Positions 8,191 through 16,182 of a DNA stretch of 64,000 bases are shown here, in pieces. How positions within the stretch are numbered: position 1 is the stretch's first letter; each line of letters begins with the position of its first letter. This DNA is from Streptomyces musisoli (GTDB taxonomy: Bacteria > Actinomycetota > Actinomycetes > Streptomycetales > Streptomycetaceae). The stretch is from assembly GCF_016741855.1 (NCBI RefSeq), contig NZ_JAERRH010000005.1, forward strand, positions 1-64,000. The letters are read 5' to 3'. Both the position numbers and the translations under genes were made by a program. The notes below the pieces were generated by a model. It saw only the letters and a program-made list of their open reading frames with translations. It had not been told where the DNA came from and did not search any database.

Positions 8191-9449
8191 GGGATCTCCA
8201 TGGTCACCATGGTGGGGCCGCCGACGGGACTGCCGAGGGCCAGGACGCCGTCGAATGTACCGAGCCGGCGCTCCACCCCGGCGAGTCCCGACCCGGCGCC
8301 GATCGCCGCGCCGCCCTGGCCGTTGTCGGTGACCGAGACCCGCAGCCGGCCGTCGGTGTGGTGCACGTCGACCCAGACCCGGTCGGCGCCGGAGTGCTTG
8401 ACGGCGTTGGTCAGCACCTCGCTGACCGCGAAGTAGGCGGCGGACTCGACGGGCGCGTCCGCGCGGCCGGACAGCTCGACGGTCACCTCCACGGGCAGCG
8501 GCAGCCGCAGCGCCAGCGCCCGGACGGCGTCACCGAGTCCGCGTTCGGCGAGGACCGGCGGATGGATGCCCCGCACCAGGTCGCGCAGCTCCTCCAGGGC
8601 CTCCGCGGAGTTCCGGCGGGCCTGGGCGATCAGCTTCTTCGCCTGCGCCGGATCCTGTTCGACCAGCATCTCCACGGTGCCGAGGTCCATGCCCATCGCG
8701 ACCAGCCGGGCCTGGGCGCCGTCGTGCAGGTCCCGCTCGATCCGGCGCAGCTCGGCGGCCGAGGTGTCCACGGCGTCCTGCCGGGTCTCGGTCAGCACCC
8801 GGACCCGCTCGGCGAGTTCGGCGTCGCCGCCCAGCACGGCCCGGGTGAGCCGGAAGTGCGCGGTCAGCAGGCGCGGGGCGAAACGCGAGGCGGCGACGAG
8901 GACCACGGCGCCGAGCGCTCCGGCGCCGAGGGCGGAGACCTGGCCGGTGACCGGCACGAAGGCGTACCAGTAGACGTCGCCCGGACCGTGCACGTACGCC
9001 CGCCACATCCCGGCCGCCAGCATGAATCCCTCGACCGGGAACAGCAGCAGCACGGCCGGGAGCAGCGCGGTGACGAAGCCAGCGGTCATGTCCACCGGCA
9101 GCCACAGGGCGTCCCGCCGCACCTGCGGGTCCCGGAGCAGGGCGAAGGTACGTGCCCAGGGGTTGGCGCCGCGGGGGAGCGGCTGGTACACCGCCGGGAT
9201 CCGGACGCCGCACCACTCGGCCGCGAGCCTCCTGCGGGCATCGGCCAGTGCCCGTACGCCGGTCAGGACGGCCGGGGTCGTGACGAGCCCGATGCCGAGC
9301 GGGATGAGCGCGAGCGAGACGAGGGTCAGCGCGAAGAAGGCGATCCCGCAGGGCAGCACCACGAGGGCCAGCACCAGTCCCTGCACGCCGGCCAGCAGCA
9401 CCGCTTTGGCCCGGTCCCGGAAGTCGTCGCTCTTGGTGTCGGTGTTCAT
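8175..9449 (-). CDS. Membrane sensor histidine kinase (HisKA_3 type)
   Basis: 424 aa from ATG 9449, where the hydrophobic sensor begins. Four to five membrane segments (~18-60 and ~115-190) precede a HisKA_3 domain with phospho-accepting His242 in ERDLHDGAQARL, and a HATPase domain with N (SEVLTNAVKHS), G1 (TDNGQGG) and G2 (GSGLAGVERR) boxes. It has almost no outside loop, typical of intramembrane-sensing kinases. It is the partner of the overlapping response regulator downstream. Confidence 0.95.
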   Translation of the reverse strand: MNTDTKSDDFRDRAKAVLLAGVQGLVLALVVLPCGIAFFALTLVSLALIPLGIGLVTTPAVLTGVRALADARRRLAAEWCGVRIPAVYQPLPRGANPWARTFALLRDPQVRRDALWLPVDMTAGFVTALLPAVLLLFPVEGFMLAAGMWRAYVHGPGDVYWYAFVPVTGQVSALGAGALGAVVLVAASRFAPRLLTAHFRLTRAVLGGDAELAERVRVLTETRQDAVDTSAAELRRIERDLHDGAQARLVAMGMDLGTVEMLVEQDPAQAKKLIAQARRNSAEALEELRDLVRGIHPPVLAERGLGDAVRALALRLPLPVEVTVELSGRADAPVESAAYFAVSEVLTNAVKHSGADRVWVDVHHTDGRLRVSVTDNGQGGAAIGAGSGLAGVERRLGTFDGVLALGSPVGGPTMVTMEIPCVLS

Positions 9450-9480
9450 GGGGCCAGTCTCGTCGAGGGCCGTGCGCGCG

Positions 9481-10527
9481 TCAGTCGTCCGAGGTCGCCT
9501 CTTGCGGGGTGGTGCCAGGTACACCGCCGGCCCCGGCCAGCACCTTCGCCTCCTTCTCCGGGGCGAGGCCCTTGGCCGTCCGGTCCGGTCGCATCGGTGC
9601 CACGCCGCCGATCCCCGTCAGCCACCGCCAGGTGTCCGCGACGGTCTCGCCCGCCGGCCGGCACACGAGCCCCGCCGCGAGCGCCCGGGACACGTCCGCG
9701 CGGTGCAGCGCGTCGTACATCTCGCCGTCCGGCGGCACCCACACCGGCAGTTCGGTCCACGGCTCGACGCCCGCGTCCAGGATCGCCCGCGGGTCCGTCC
9801 AGCACAGCTCGGCGTCCCCGCCGGTGGCCCGGACGCACGCCTCCAGCAGTTCCCCCATGGTGGTGTGACCGGGCGGGCCCACCAGGTCGTACGGTCCGCT
9901 CAACCCCTGCTCCACCGCGCCGAGGATCCACCCGGCCAGGTCGCGCACGTCGATGAACTGGAGCGCCAGCCCGCGCGGCCCGGGGGCCAGGACCGGGCCG
10001 CCCCGGGCGATCCGGGTCAGCCACCAGGGCAGCCGGCCGACGTTCTCGTACGGTCCGAGGACGAGCCCGGCCCGCGCCAGCAGCGAGGCCCCGGTGCCGA
10101 AGGACTCGAGGACGGCCAGCTCGCCGCCCCGCTTGTCACGCGGGTAGTCGCTCGCCTCCGCACCGGCGGCCGCGCCCTCGACCAGCGCGCCGTCCTCGGC
10201 GGCCCCCGGCGGCGGGGGCCAGGCGTACACGGACCGGCTGGAGACGTACACGTACCGTGCCGCACGGCCTTTCAGCAGCCGGGCCGTGTCCCGCACCGCG
10301 CGCGGCGCAGCCGACCAGGTGTCGGCCACGGCGTCCCAGGTGCCCTCGGCGGCCGCCAGGGCGGCGAGGCCGTCGGGGGCGGTGCGGTCGCCGTGCAGCG
10401 ACCGCACCCCGGGCGGCGGCCGGTGCCGTCCCCGGTGGAAGACGGTCACCTCCCAGCCGCGCCCCAGCGCGGCCTCCACGACGGCCCGCCCCACGAACTC
10501 CGTACCGCCCAGCACCAGAAGTCTCAT
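9481..10527 (-). CDS. NAD-dependent epimerase/dehydratase-like SDR protein
   Basis: 348 aa from ATG 10527. It opens with an extended-SDR nucleotide motif, MRLLVLGGTEFVGRAVVEAA. The usual YxxxK is present as YPRDKRG near residue 137, preceded by VYVSSRSVY. The C-terminal ~30 residues are a hydrophilic tail. It is probably a cytoplasmic reductase or epimerase acting on an unknown nucleotide-linked or small substrate. It lies 31 nt upstream of the kinase gene and 61 nt downstream of the winged-helix regulator, all on the same strand. Confidence 0.88.
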   Translation of the reverse strand: MRLLVLGGTEFVGRAVVEAALGRGWEVTVFHRGRHRPPPGVRSLHGDRTAPDGLAALAAAEGTWDAVADTWSAAPRAVRDTARLLKGRAARYVYVSSRSVYAWPPPPGAAEDGALVEGAAAGAEASDYPRDKRGGELAVLESFGTGASLLARAGLVLGPYENVGRLPWWLTRIARGGPVLAPGPRGLALQFIDVRDLAGWILGAVEQGLSGPYDLVGPPGHTTMGELLEACVRATGGDAELCWTDPRAILDAGVEPWTELPVWVPPDGEMYDALHRADVSRALAAGLVCRPAGETVADTWRWLTGIGGVAPMRPDRTAKGLAPEKEAKVLAGAGGVPGTTPQEATSDD

Positions 10528-10588
10528 GCCGGTGATCGTGCCCGGTCCGGGGCCCGCGGGGGCGGGGGGTCTGCCGAGGGCAGAACGG

Positions 10589-11170
10589 TCAGTGGCCGGC
10601 CGGTGGGATGTACTTGTAGCCGACCCGGCGCACCGTCTGGATCGCCTGGCGGTGCCGGGCGCCCAGCTTGCGGCGCAGCCGGGCGATGTGCACGTCGACG
10701 GTGCGGCCGTCGCCGACATGGCCGTAGCCCCACACCGTGGTGACCAGCTGGTCGCGGGTGTGCACCCGGTGCGGGTGCGCCACCAGGTGGGCGAGCAGCT
10801 CGAACTCCAGGTAGGTGAGGTCGAGTTCCTGGCCGTCGACGCTGGCGACGCGGCGCACGTCGTCGATCCGCACGACCGGCTCCGGGCCGGGGCCGGCCTC
10901 GGTCTCCGGCCCGTCCGGGACCGCGACCGGCAGGAACGGGGGCCGCTGGTCGGCCGGGACCAGCACCAGGTAGCCGACCATCGGCGGCCGGCCCGGCAGG
11001 GTGGGCAGGGTGTGCTGCGGCGCGGGCAGCCAGGTGGCGCCCGGCGGCAGGAGGTCCGCGACGTCCACCACCTCGTCCCGGTCGACGGCGCGCAGCCGGT
11101 GCCGGGTGCCGTTGGCGGCGGGGGCGGGGGCGGGCAGGGTGGCGGTTGAGAGGGAACGGGTGGTCGCCAT
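10589..11170 (-). CDS. OmpR-type winged-helix regulator without a normal receiver
   Basis: 193 aa from ATG 11170, with GAAAGAG upstream. The C-terminal ~95 residues form a Trans_reg_C winged helix (ELDLTYLEFELLAHLVAHPH, then RTVDVHIARLRRKLG and VGYKYIP). The N-terminal ~90 residues contain no Asp pocket and are Pro-rich, so phosphorylation control is unlikely. This is an orphan regulator. A 40-codon ORF at 11289-11411 lies in its 5' region. Confidence 0.9.
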   Translation of the reverse strand: MATTRSLSTATLPAPAPAANGTRHRLRAVDRDEVVDVADLLPPGATWLPAPQHTLPTLPGRPPMVGYLVLVPADQRPPFLPVAVPDGPETEAGPGPEPVVRIDDVRRVASVDGQELDLTYLEFELLAHLVAHPHRVHTRDQLVTTVWGYGHVGDGRTVDVHIARLRRKLGARHRQAIQTVRRVGYKYIPPAGH

Positions 11171-11587
11171 GAGAGGTCAGCTCTTTCGCGCGAGGAGTTC
11201 GTCGGGCAGGGCGACGGCCGCGATTCGTGGTCGGGCGCGCCGGAGGACGTACGTCGTTGCGCACTGGCCGAAGGCCGGGGGTACGGCTTTAGAGGGCCTG
11301 CGCGTTCATCGCGCGGCAACACACACGGTCGAAGTCGTGGTGCTGGCGGGAAGGCCAGAACGGCTCGAGGTCGTGACGACCCGTCGCGGTGCTCTGCTGG
11401 ATGCCGGCCATGGGCCCATTGAAGCAGAGGCGTGCGGCGGGCAGGAGTCTTCTCTCACTGCTTGGACGCTTCCCCGGCGTGAAACTGACGTCCCATCCGC
11501 CCGGGACCCCGGACTCAAGCCCTGGTCAGGGGCGTGCGGAGGGCAGATCGTGGCCGGAATGCCGTCTCGCCATCCGGACAGGGGTGT
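11171..11587. other. Gap of 417 bp upstream of the winged-helix gene
   Basis: The only structure I can support here is a 40-codon minus-strand ORF at 11289-11411 (described separately). The rest is presumed promoter and leader for the winged-helix gene, and the end of the HEAT gene transcript. I see no strong terminator hairpin. Confidence 0.5.
11289..11411 (-). CDS. Possible small ORF / leader peptide (40 aa)
   Basis: ATG 11411 to TAA 11289, giving MAGIQQSTATGRHDLEPFWP and a tail with RVCC and ending MNAQAL. The open frame continues upstream of the ATG without a stop for several codons, so the start is uncertain, and no Shine-Dalgarno is visible. It ends 118 nt before the winged-helix regulator. 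It could be a regulatory leader peptide, a small protein or chance. Conservation would decide. Confidence 0.3.
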   Translation of the reverse strand: MAGIQQSTATGRHDLEPFWPSRQHHDFDRVCCRAMNAQAL

Positions 11588-12676
11588 TCAGTCGAGCACC
11601 GTCGCCGATGCCGGCAGGGCGCGTACGGCGGACCGCAGGACGTCGTCCGGGTGCGGCCCGCCCGTCACGAACAGGTCGTGGGCGGTGCGGCGGGCCGAGC
11701 CGGCGACCTCGCGCAGCGGGGCCACGGCGAACCGGGGCAGGAGGCCGATCCCGGTCAGCGCCGCCAGGGCGGGCGGCCGGACCGGGGACCGGAAGCCGTC
11801 GGCGAGCGCGCAGGCCAGCCGGGCCAGCCGGTACAACTCCCAGGCCTGCCCACCGCATTCGTCCAGCGCCCACGGCAGCACGTCCGCCTCGCGGTCGCGC
11901 CACCGCTCGACGATGTCGTGGGCCAGCGGCACGCCCCGGGTGAGGGCGCGCAGCGCCGCCTCCGGGTCGTCCTCCAGGAGCCGGTCGGTGAACGGGCGGT
12001 AGGGGTGCGGCCAGTAGCCGGTCTCGCGCGGGTGCGGGTCGGCCGCGTACGCCGCCGCGCACACGTCCACCGGTCCGGTGGGCAGCGGCAGGCCGGCGGT
12101 GCGCAGCAGGTCCTCCGCGGCGGCGAGCCGTATCCGGGGCTCGGGGTCGGTCAGCAGGCCGTGCCGCCAGTCGCCGTCGCCCGCCTCCAGCAGTGCGAGC
12201 GCGGTCACCACATGCGCGCGCACCCCCGTGTCGGGCTCCGTGTCGAGCCGGGCGCGCAGCAGCGGGAGCAACGGCAGCGCGTAGCGCCGGCCGAGGCTCG
12301 CGACCAGCAGCACCATGGCGTCCCGGATCTCCGCGTCCGGGTCGTGCGCGAAGTGCAGCAGGGCCGGCAGCGCCTCGGCCACGGCACGGCGCGCGGCGGC
12401 GCGTTCGGCGGGTTTTCCCGACCCGTCGGCGATGGAGCCGAGCAGCCGGAGCAGCTCCAGCCGGTGGCCCGGCCCGTCGAGCGCGAGCCGGGCGAGGTGG
12501 GGTACGGCGGGGGCCGAGGCGTCGTAGACATCGCCCTGGTGGCACAGCGAGGAGACCAGTTCCTCCATGGCCTCCTCGCGTACGCCGGCGTCCTCGGCCG
12601 CCATCGCCCGCAGCAGGCCGGGGATGCCGTCGGCCGGCCCGTACGCGTGGCCGAGCCTCCCCCAGTCGGTCTCCAT
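11588..12676 (-). CDS. HEAT-repeat protein
   Basis: 362 aa from ATG 12676. Repeated helical pairs such as PAVPHLARLALDG, PALLHFAHDPDAEIRDAMVLL and LTDPEPRIRLAAAEDLL fit PBS-lyase/HEAT repeats. No catalytic motif, signal or membrane segment, so it is likely a cytoplasmic scaffold. It follows the glnII terminator hairpin by 22 nt. The function is unknown. Confidence 0.85.
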   Translation of the reverse strand: METDWGRLGHAYGPADGIPGLLRAMAAEDAGVREEAMEELVSSLCHQGDVYDASAPAVPHLARLALDGPGHRLELLRLLGSIADGSGKPAERAAARRAVAEALPALLHFAHDPDAEIRDAMVLLVASLGRRYALPLLPLLRARLDTEPDTGVRAHVVTALALLEAGDGDWRHGLLTDPEPRIRLAAAEDLLRTAGLPLPTGPVDVCAAAYAADPHPRETGYWPHPYRPFTDRLLEDDPEAALRALTRGVPLAHDIVERWRDREADVLPWALDECGGQAWELYRLARLACALADGFRSPVRPPALAALTGIGLLPRFAVAPLREVAGSARRTAHDLFVTGGPHPDDVLRSAVRALPASATVLD

Positions 12677-12698
12677 GACAGTGCACGATGCGCAGCGA

Positions 12699-12725
12699 GG
12701 GCGCCCGCCGTCACGGCGGGCGCCC
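12699..12725 (-). terminator. glnII terminator hairpin
   Basis: A perfect 12-bp stem (GGGCGCCCGCCG, 12699-12710, with 12714-12725) and a 3-nt loop lie 20 nt past the glnII stop. Confidence 0.85.
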
Positions 12726-12744
12726 CTCGGGGAAGCTCTGCGGA

Positions 12745-13776
12745 TCAGACCTGGCCGGCCTTCTCCAGCGCGGCGCAGCAGGTGTCCACCAGCAGGCGGG
12801 TCACCACGTACGGGTCGACGTTGGCGTTGGGGCGGCGGTCCTCGATGTAGCCCTTGCCGTCCTTCTCGACCTGCCACGGGATGCGGACCGAGGCGCCGCG
12901 GTCGGAGACGCCGTAGGAGTACTTGTCCCACGGGGCGGTCTCGTGCAGGCCCGTCAGACGCTCGTCGATGCCGGCGCCGTAGTTCTTGACGTGGTCCAGC
13001 GGCTTGGAGCCCTCGCCGAGCGACTCGCACGCGGTGATGATCGCGTCGTAGCCCTCGCGCATGGCCTTGGTGGAGAAGTTGGTGTGCGCGCCCGCGCCGT
13101 TCCAGTCGCCCTTGACCGGCTTGGGGTCGAGGGTCGCGGAGACGCCGAAGTCCTCGGCGGTGCGGTACAGCAGCCAGCGGGCCACCCACAGCTGGTCGGA
13201 GACCTCCAGCGGGGCCAGCGGGCCCACCTGGAACTCCCATTGGCCGGGCATGACCTCGGCGTTGATGCCGGAGATGCCGAGGCCGGCCTTCAGGCAGTTG
13301 TCGAGGTGGGCCTCGACGACGTCGCGGCCGAAGATCTCGTCGGCGCCGACACCGCAGTAGTAGCCGCCCTGCGGGGCCGGGAAGCCGTTCTCGGGGAAGC
13401 CGAGCGGACGGGTGCCCTCGAAGAAGGTGTACTCCTGCTCGATGCCGAAGATCGGCTCCTGCGCGGCGAACCGCTCGGCGACCTCGGCCAGCGCGGCACG
13501 GGTGTTGGAGCGGTGCGGGGTCATGTCGATGTCGAGGACCTCGCACAGCACGAGGATGTCGTCGCCGCCGCGGATCGGGTCCGGGCAGGTGAAGACGGGC
13601 TTGAGCACGCGGTCCGAGGAGTGGCCCTCGGCCTGGTTGGTGGAGGAGCCGTCGAAGCCCCAGATGGGCAGCGTGTCGAGGCCGGCGAAGTCGCCCGTGA
13701 TGATCTTCGTCTTGGAACGGAGCTTGGCCGTCGGCGCGGTGCCGTCGATCCAGATGTACTCAGCCTTGAAGGTCAC
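12745..13776 (-). CDS. glnII: Glutamine synthetase type II (eukaryote-like)
   Basis: 343 aa from GTG 13776, preceded by GAAGGA with suitable spacing. The ATG at 13785 is rejected because the Shine-Dalgarno would touch it, and 343 aa is the expected length. It makes glutamine from glutamate, ammonia and ATP in the cytoplasm. Visible signatures are WGFDGSSTNQA and KPVKGDWNGAGAHTNFSTK, and it is much shorter than the type I enzyme. Type II enzymes are not adenylylated, so control should be transcriptional; a GlnR box lies 107-144 nt upstream. It has a strong terminator behind it and is monocistronic. Confidence 0.97.
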   Translation of the reverse strand: MTFKAEYIWIDGTAPTAKLRSKTKIITGDFAGLDTLPIWGFDGSSTNQAEGHSSDRVLKPVFTCPDPIRGGDDILVLCEVLDIDMTPHRSNTRAALAEVAERFAAQEPIFGIEQEYTFFEGTRPLGFPENGFPAPQGGYYCGVGADEIFGRDVVEAHLDNCLKAGLGISGINAEVMPGQWEFQVGPLAPLEVSDQLWVARWLLYRTAEDFGVSATLDPKPVKGDWNGAGAHTNFSTKAMREGYDAIITACESLGEGSKPLDHVKNYGAGIDERLTGLHETAPWDKYSYGVSDRGASVRIPWQVEKDGKGYIEDRRPNANVDPYVVTRLLVDTCCAALEKAGQV

Positions 13777-13882
13777 GGGCCACATCCTTCGGGGGTGGGT
13801 CGGGCGTACTCGTCGTCGCGGGTGCTGCGGCGCTGCGGCACCGGTGCGCCGCTCGATCTGCCCGGCAGCCTGTCAACGAGCC

Positions 13883-13920
13883 GTTTCCCGGTCATTGCTC
13901 GAATGTGAACCCCGTGTTAC
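13883..13920 (-). promoter_or_regulatory. GlnR box upstream of glnII
   Basis: Read on the minus strand, four 5-mers separated by exactly 6 nt are visible: GTAAC, TTCAC, GCAAT, GAAAC. This is the a1-b1-a2-b2 arrangement known for GlnR, the nitrogen regulator. It lies between the MarR stop and glnII, consistent with control of glnII. Confidence 0.8.
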
Positions 13921-13956
13921 CTGGGCTTTCTGTGCCGCGAGTCACATTGTGGGGCG

Positions 13957-14427
13957 TCACCCGGGCGCGGTATGGCCGCCCTCCGCCGCGGCCTCCCGCA
14001 CGCCGTCGAGGAACTCCCGGATCGCGGCCCGCTGATGGGCGTCGTAGCCGCGCAGCAGCTCCACCGACCGCTCGATCAGCGGACCGAAGAAGGCCCACCC
14101 GAGCCCGACGGCCCCGTCCGTCACCTCCACGACGACCTTCCGCCGGTCGCTCGCCGCCCGCACCCGCCGCACATGACCCGCCCGCTCCAGCCGGTCGAGC
14201 AACGCCGTCGTGCCCGCGGAGTTGAGCCCGAGCGTGGCCCCGAGCCGTCCGGCGGTCGTCTCCTCGCCCGCCCGCCGCGCGTCCATCAGCGCGATCAGGG
14301 CGCGCACGTCCGTCGGGTGCATGCCGTTCTGCTGGGCGAACCGCGAGCTGTGCAGGCCGAGTTCCACGGCGGTGGCGCGCAGCAGGTGGACGAGTTCCAG
14401 ATCGGGCTGCGCGCGGTCGGGCTGCAC
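13957..14427 (-). CDS. MarR-family transcriptional regulator
   Basis: 156 aa from GTG 14427, with CGGAGG 7 nt upstream. The winged helix-turn-helix has TAGRLGATLGLNSAGTTALL followed by the wing SDRRKVVVEVT. It is divergent from the alpha/beta hydrolase gene, and the 69-bp gap holds TATCTC/GAGATA inverted repeats, so it probably represses both genes and responds to a substrate of the hydrolase. No cysteine is seen that would suggest redox sensing. Confidence 0.93.
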   Translation of the reverse strand: MQPDRAQPDLELVHLLRATAVELGLHSSRFAQQNGMHPTDVRALIALMDARRAGEETTAGRLGATLGLNSAGTTALLDRLERAGHVRRVRAASDRRKVVVEVTDGAVGLGWAFFGPLIERSVELLRGYDAHQRAAIREFLDGVREAAAEGGHTAPG

Positions 14428-14445
14428 GAGGGCCTCCGGGGCTAC

Positions 14446-14480
14446 TATCTCACTGGGCGAATATCTTGCTCAACGAGATA
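14446..14480. promoter_or_regulatory. Candidate MarR operator
   Basis: TATCTC at 14446 and GAGATA at 14475-14480 are inverted. A second half-site gives the 19-nt imperfect palindrome TATCTTGCTCAACGAGATA at 14462-14480. Together they cover the intergenic space between MarR and the hydrolase, with the hydrolase GTG 17 nt beyond. Confidence 0.6.
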
Positions 14481-14496
14481 ATAAGGGGGCGGTCCG

Positions 14497-15354
14497 GTGA
14501 CCGGACACGACGGCGACCTCTTCCGGGTTGCATACGACAAGGTGCTGGCGAAGTGGCCGGCCGACCACGAGGCGCTGACGGTCGCCACGCCCTTCGGCCC
14601 GACCCGGGTCAACGCCTGCGGCCCGCGGGACGCCCCCGCGCTGCTCCTGCTGCCGGGCGGCGGCGGGGCGACCTCCGCCTCCTGGTACGCCCAGGCCGCG
14701 CAACTGGGCCGGATCCGCCGGGTCTACGCGGTCGACCTCGTCGGCGCCCCGGGGCTGAGCGGCCCGGCCGGCGACCGTCACCCCCGTACGGTCGCCGATC
14801 TGGCGGACTGGCTGGACGCCGTCCTGGACGGCCTCGGCGTCACCGAGACCGACGTCGGCGGGCACTCCTACGGCGCCTGGATCGCCCTCCGGTACGCGCT
14901 GCGCGCGCCCGGACGGGTACGCCGCCTGTTCCTCCTGGACCCGACCCAGTGCTTCGCCGGGTTCAAGGCGGCGTACCTGCTCCGTGCCCTGCCGATGCTG
15001 GTGCGGCCCACGCCCCGCGGGGTCCGCGCCTTCCTGGAGTGGGAGACCGGGGGCGACCCCCTGGACCCCGACTGGCTCCGCCTGCAGGAGGCGGCCGCCG
15101 GCTTCCCGTCCCGGAAGCCGGTGACGGGCCCGCGCCCGTCGGCGGACGCGCTGCGCGGCCTGCGGGTGCCGGTCCTGCTGCTCGTGGCCGCGAACAGCAG
15201 GACCCATGACCCCACCGAGGTGGCGGCGCGGGCCGCCGGCCTGCTGCCGCGCGTGGAGACCGCCGTCCTGCCGGACGTCTCCCACCACGCGCTGCCGCAG
15301 GGGGCACCGGCCGCCCTGGTACGCCACCTCACGGACTTCCTGTCGGATTCCTGA
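14497..15354 (+). CDS. Alpha/beta-fold hydrolase
   Basis: 285 aa from GTG 14497, behind AAGGGGGCG. It has an oxyanion-type LLLLPGGGGATSASWY region, nucleophile motif GGHSYGAW (~residue 127), a late Asp (THDPTE) and His (DVSHHALP), giving a full Ser-Asp-His triad. No signal peptide, so cytoplasmic; the substrate is unknown. It is divergent from the MarR gene that probably represses it. It ends 3 nt before the convergent barrel-protein gene. Confidence 0.93.
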   Translation: MTGHDGDLFRVAYDKVLAKWPADHEALTVATPFGPTRVNACGPRDAPALLLLPGGGGATSASWYAQAAQLGRIRRVYAVDLVGAPGLSGPAGDRHPRTVADLADWLDAVLDGLGVTETDVGGHSYGAWIALRYALRAPGRVRRLFLLDPTQCFAGFKAAYLLRALPMLVRPTPRGVRAFLEWETGGDPLDPDWLRLQEAAAGFPSRKPVTGPRPSADALRGLRVPVLLLVAANSRTHDPTEVAARAAGLLPRVETAVLPDVSHHALPQGAPAALVRHLTDFLSDS

Positions 15355-15357
15355 GCC

Positions 15358-16062
15358 TCACCCCACCTTCTCGATCACCGCGCGCCGGATGAGGAACTTG
15401 CCCGGTTCCCGGACCTGTTCGAAGGCGGCGTTGTTGAGCAGGACACAACTGCCGGAGACGGAGGTCACCTTCACCGTGGTCGACTTGTTGTTGTCGAGGT
15501 TGGTGACCTTCAGGGTCGTCCCCGCGGGGAACTGGCTGCTGGACGCGGCAGGCGCGCCGCCCTCGCCGGAGAGCGTCACGGTGGAGCCCTTGCACACCTG
15601 CTCGCCGGCGGCCTGCTGACCGCCGCCCTGCTGGTCGGCGCCCTGCTGATCGGCCCCGGCCTGCTGGCCGCCTTGCTGGTCGCCTCCGGCCTGCTGGCCC
15701 GCGCCCTGCTGACCGCCGCCCTGCCCCGCCTGAGAGTCCTGAGCCGACTCCCCGACGGTGCAACCGGCCGCCTTCTGCTGGACCTTGATCTGCGCGATGA
15801 CCGCCTCGCGGTTGGCGATCCGGGCCGCCGACTGCGCGTCCGGGTTCGCCTTCTGGCCCTCGATGAACTTCTCATTGTTGCCGAGTGCGGTGGCGAGGCC
15901 CTGGCAGGTGGTCGAGTCCGCGGACAGCGTCTTGGCGTTCTGCGGGCTCTGTGCGGCGTTCGAGGTGGACGCCAGGGCGAAGGCCCCGCCGCCCGCCACC
16001 GCCGCGGCGCTGACGAGCAGCGCGATCTTCTTCTTCGTGCCGAGAGTTCTCCTGCGTGACAT
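15358..16062 (-). CDS. Secreted protein with Cys-bounded helices, Gln/Gly linker and RlpA-like barrel
   Basis: 234 aa from ATG 16062, with AGGAGG upstream. A signal peptide (~1-36) precedes a Cys-bounded helical segment (~53-103), a Gly/Gln/Ala-rich linker (~110-155), and a C-terminal domain whose FPAGTTLKVTNLDNNKSTTV and later NNAAFEQV match the second half of double-psi beta-barrels such as RlpA and expansins. The catalytic Asp expected after the VKVT strand is not seen, so it may bind peptidoglycan rather than cut it. Its layout parallels the DUF1996 protein at 5865-7400. Confidence 0.87.
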   Translation of the reverse strand: MSRRRTLGTKKKIALLVSAAAVAGGGAFALASTSNAAQSPQNAKTLSADSTTCQGLATALGNNEKFIEGQKANPDAQSAARIANREAVIAQIKVQQKAAGCTVGESAQDSQAGQGGGQQGAGQQAGGDQQGGQQAGADQQGADQQGGGQQAAGEQVCKGSTVTLSGEGGAPAASSSQFPAGTTLKVTNLDNNKSTTVKVTSVSGSCVLLNNAAFEQVREPGKFLIRRAVIEKVG

Positions 16063-16125
16063 GCGCGCCTCCTGAAGAGGTAGGGGAGCGTACGCCGCTA
16101 TGTACGAGATACCGAACGGGGTTAC

Positions 16126-16182
16126 TCAGTAGTCGCAGGAGTTGCCGAAGTAAGCTCCGTCACAGACGAGCTGACATGCCAT
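16126..16182 (-). CDS. Possible 18-residue Cys-rich peptide coupled to the ArsC-like gene
   Basis: ATG 16182 overlaps the ArsC-like stop (TGATG), with AGGAG 3 nt before it. The predicted peptide is MACQLVCDGAYFGNSCDY, with cysteines at 3, 7 and 16. Coupled start, good Shine-Dalgarno and mostly C-ending last codons favour translation. The small size and several A/T-ending early codons mean it could be chance. Confidence 0.35.
   Translation of the reverse strand: MACQLVCDGAYFGNSCDY

Noticed and set aside
13777..13785. ATG at 13785 as the glnII start
   Set aside because: The Shine-Dalgarno would abut it, and GTG 13776 gives the expected 343-residue enzyme.
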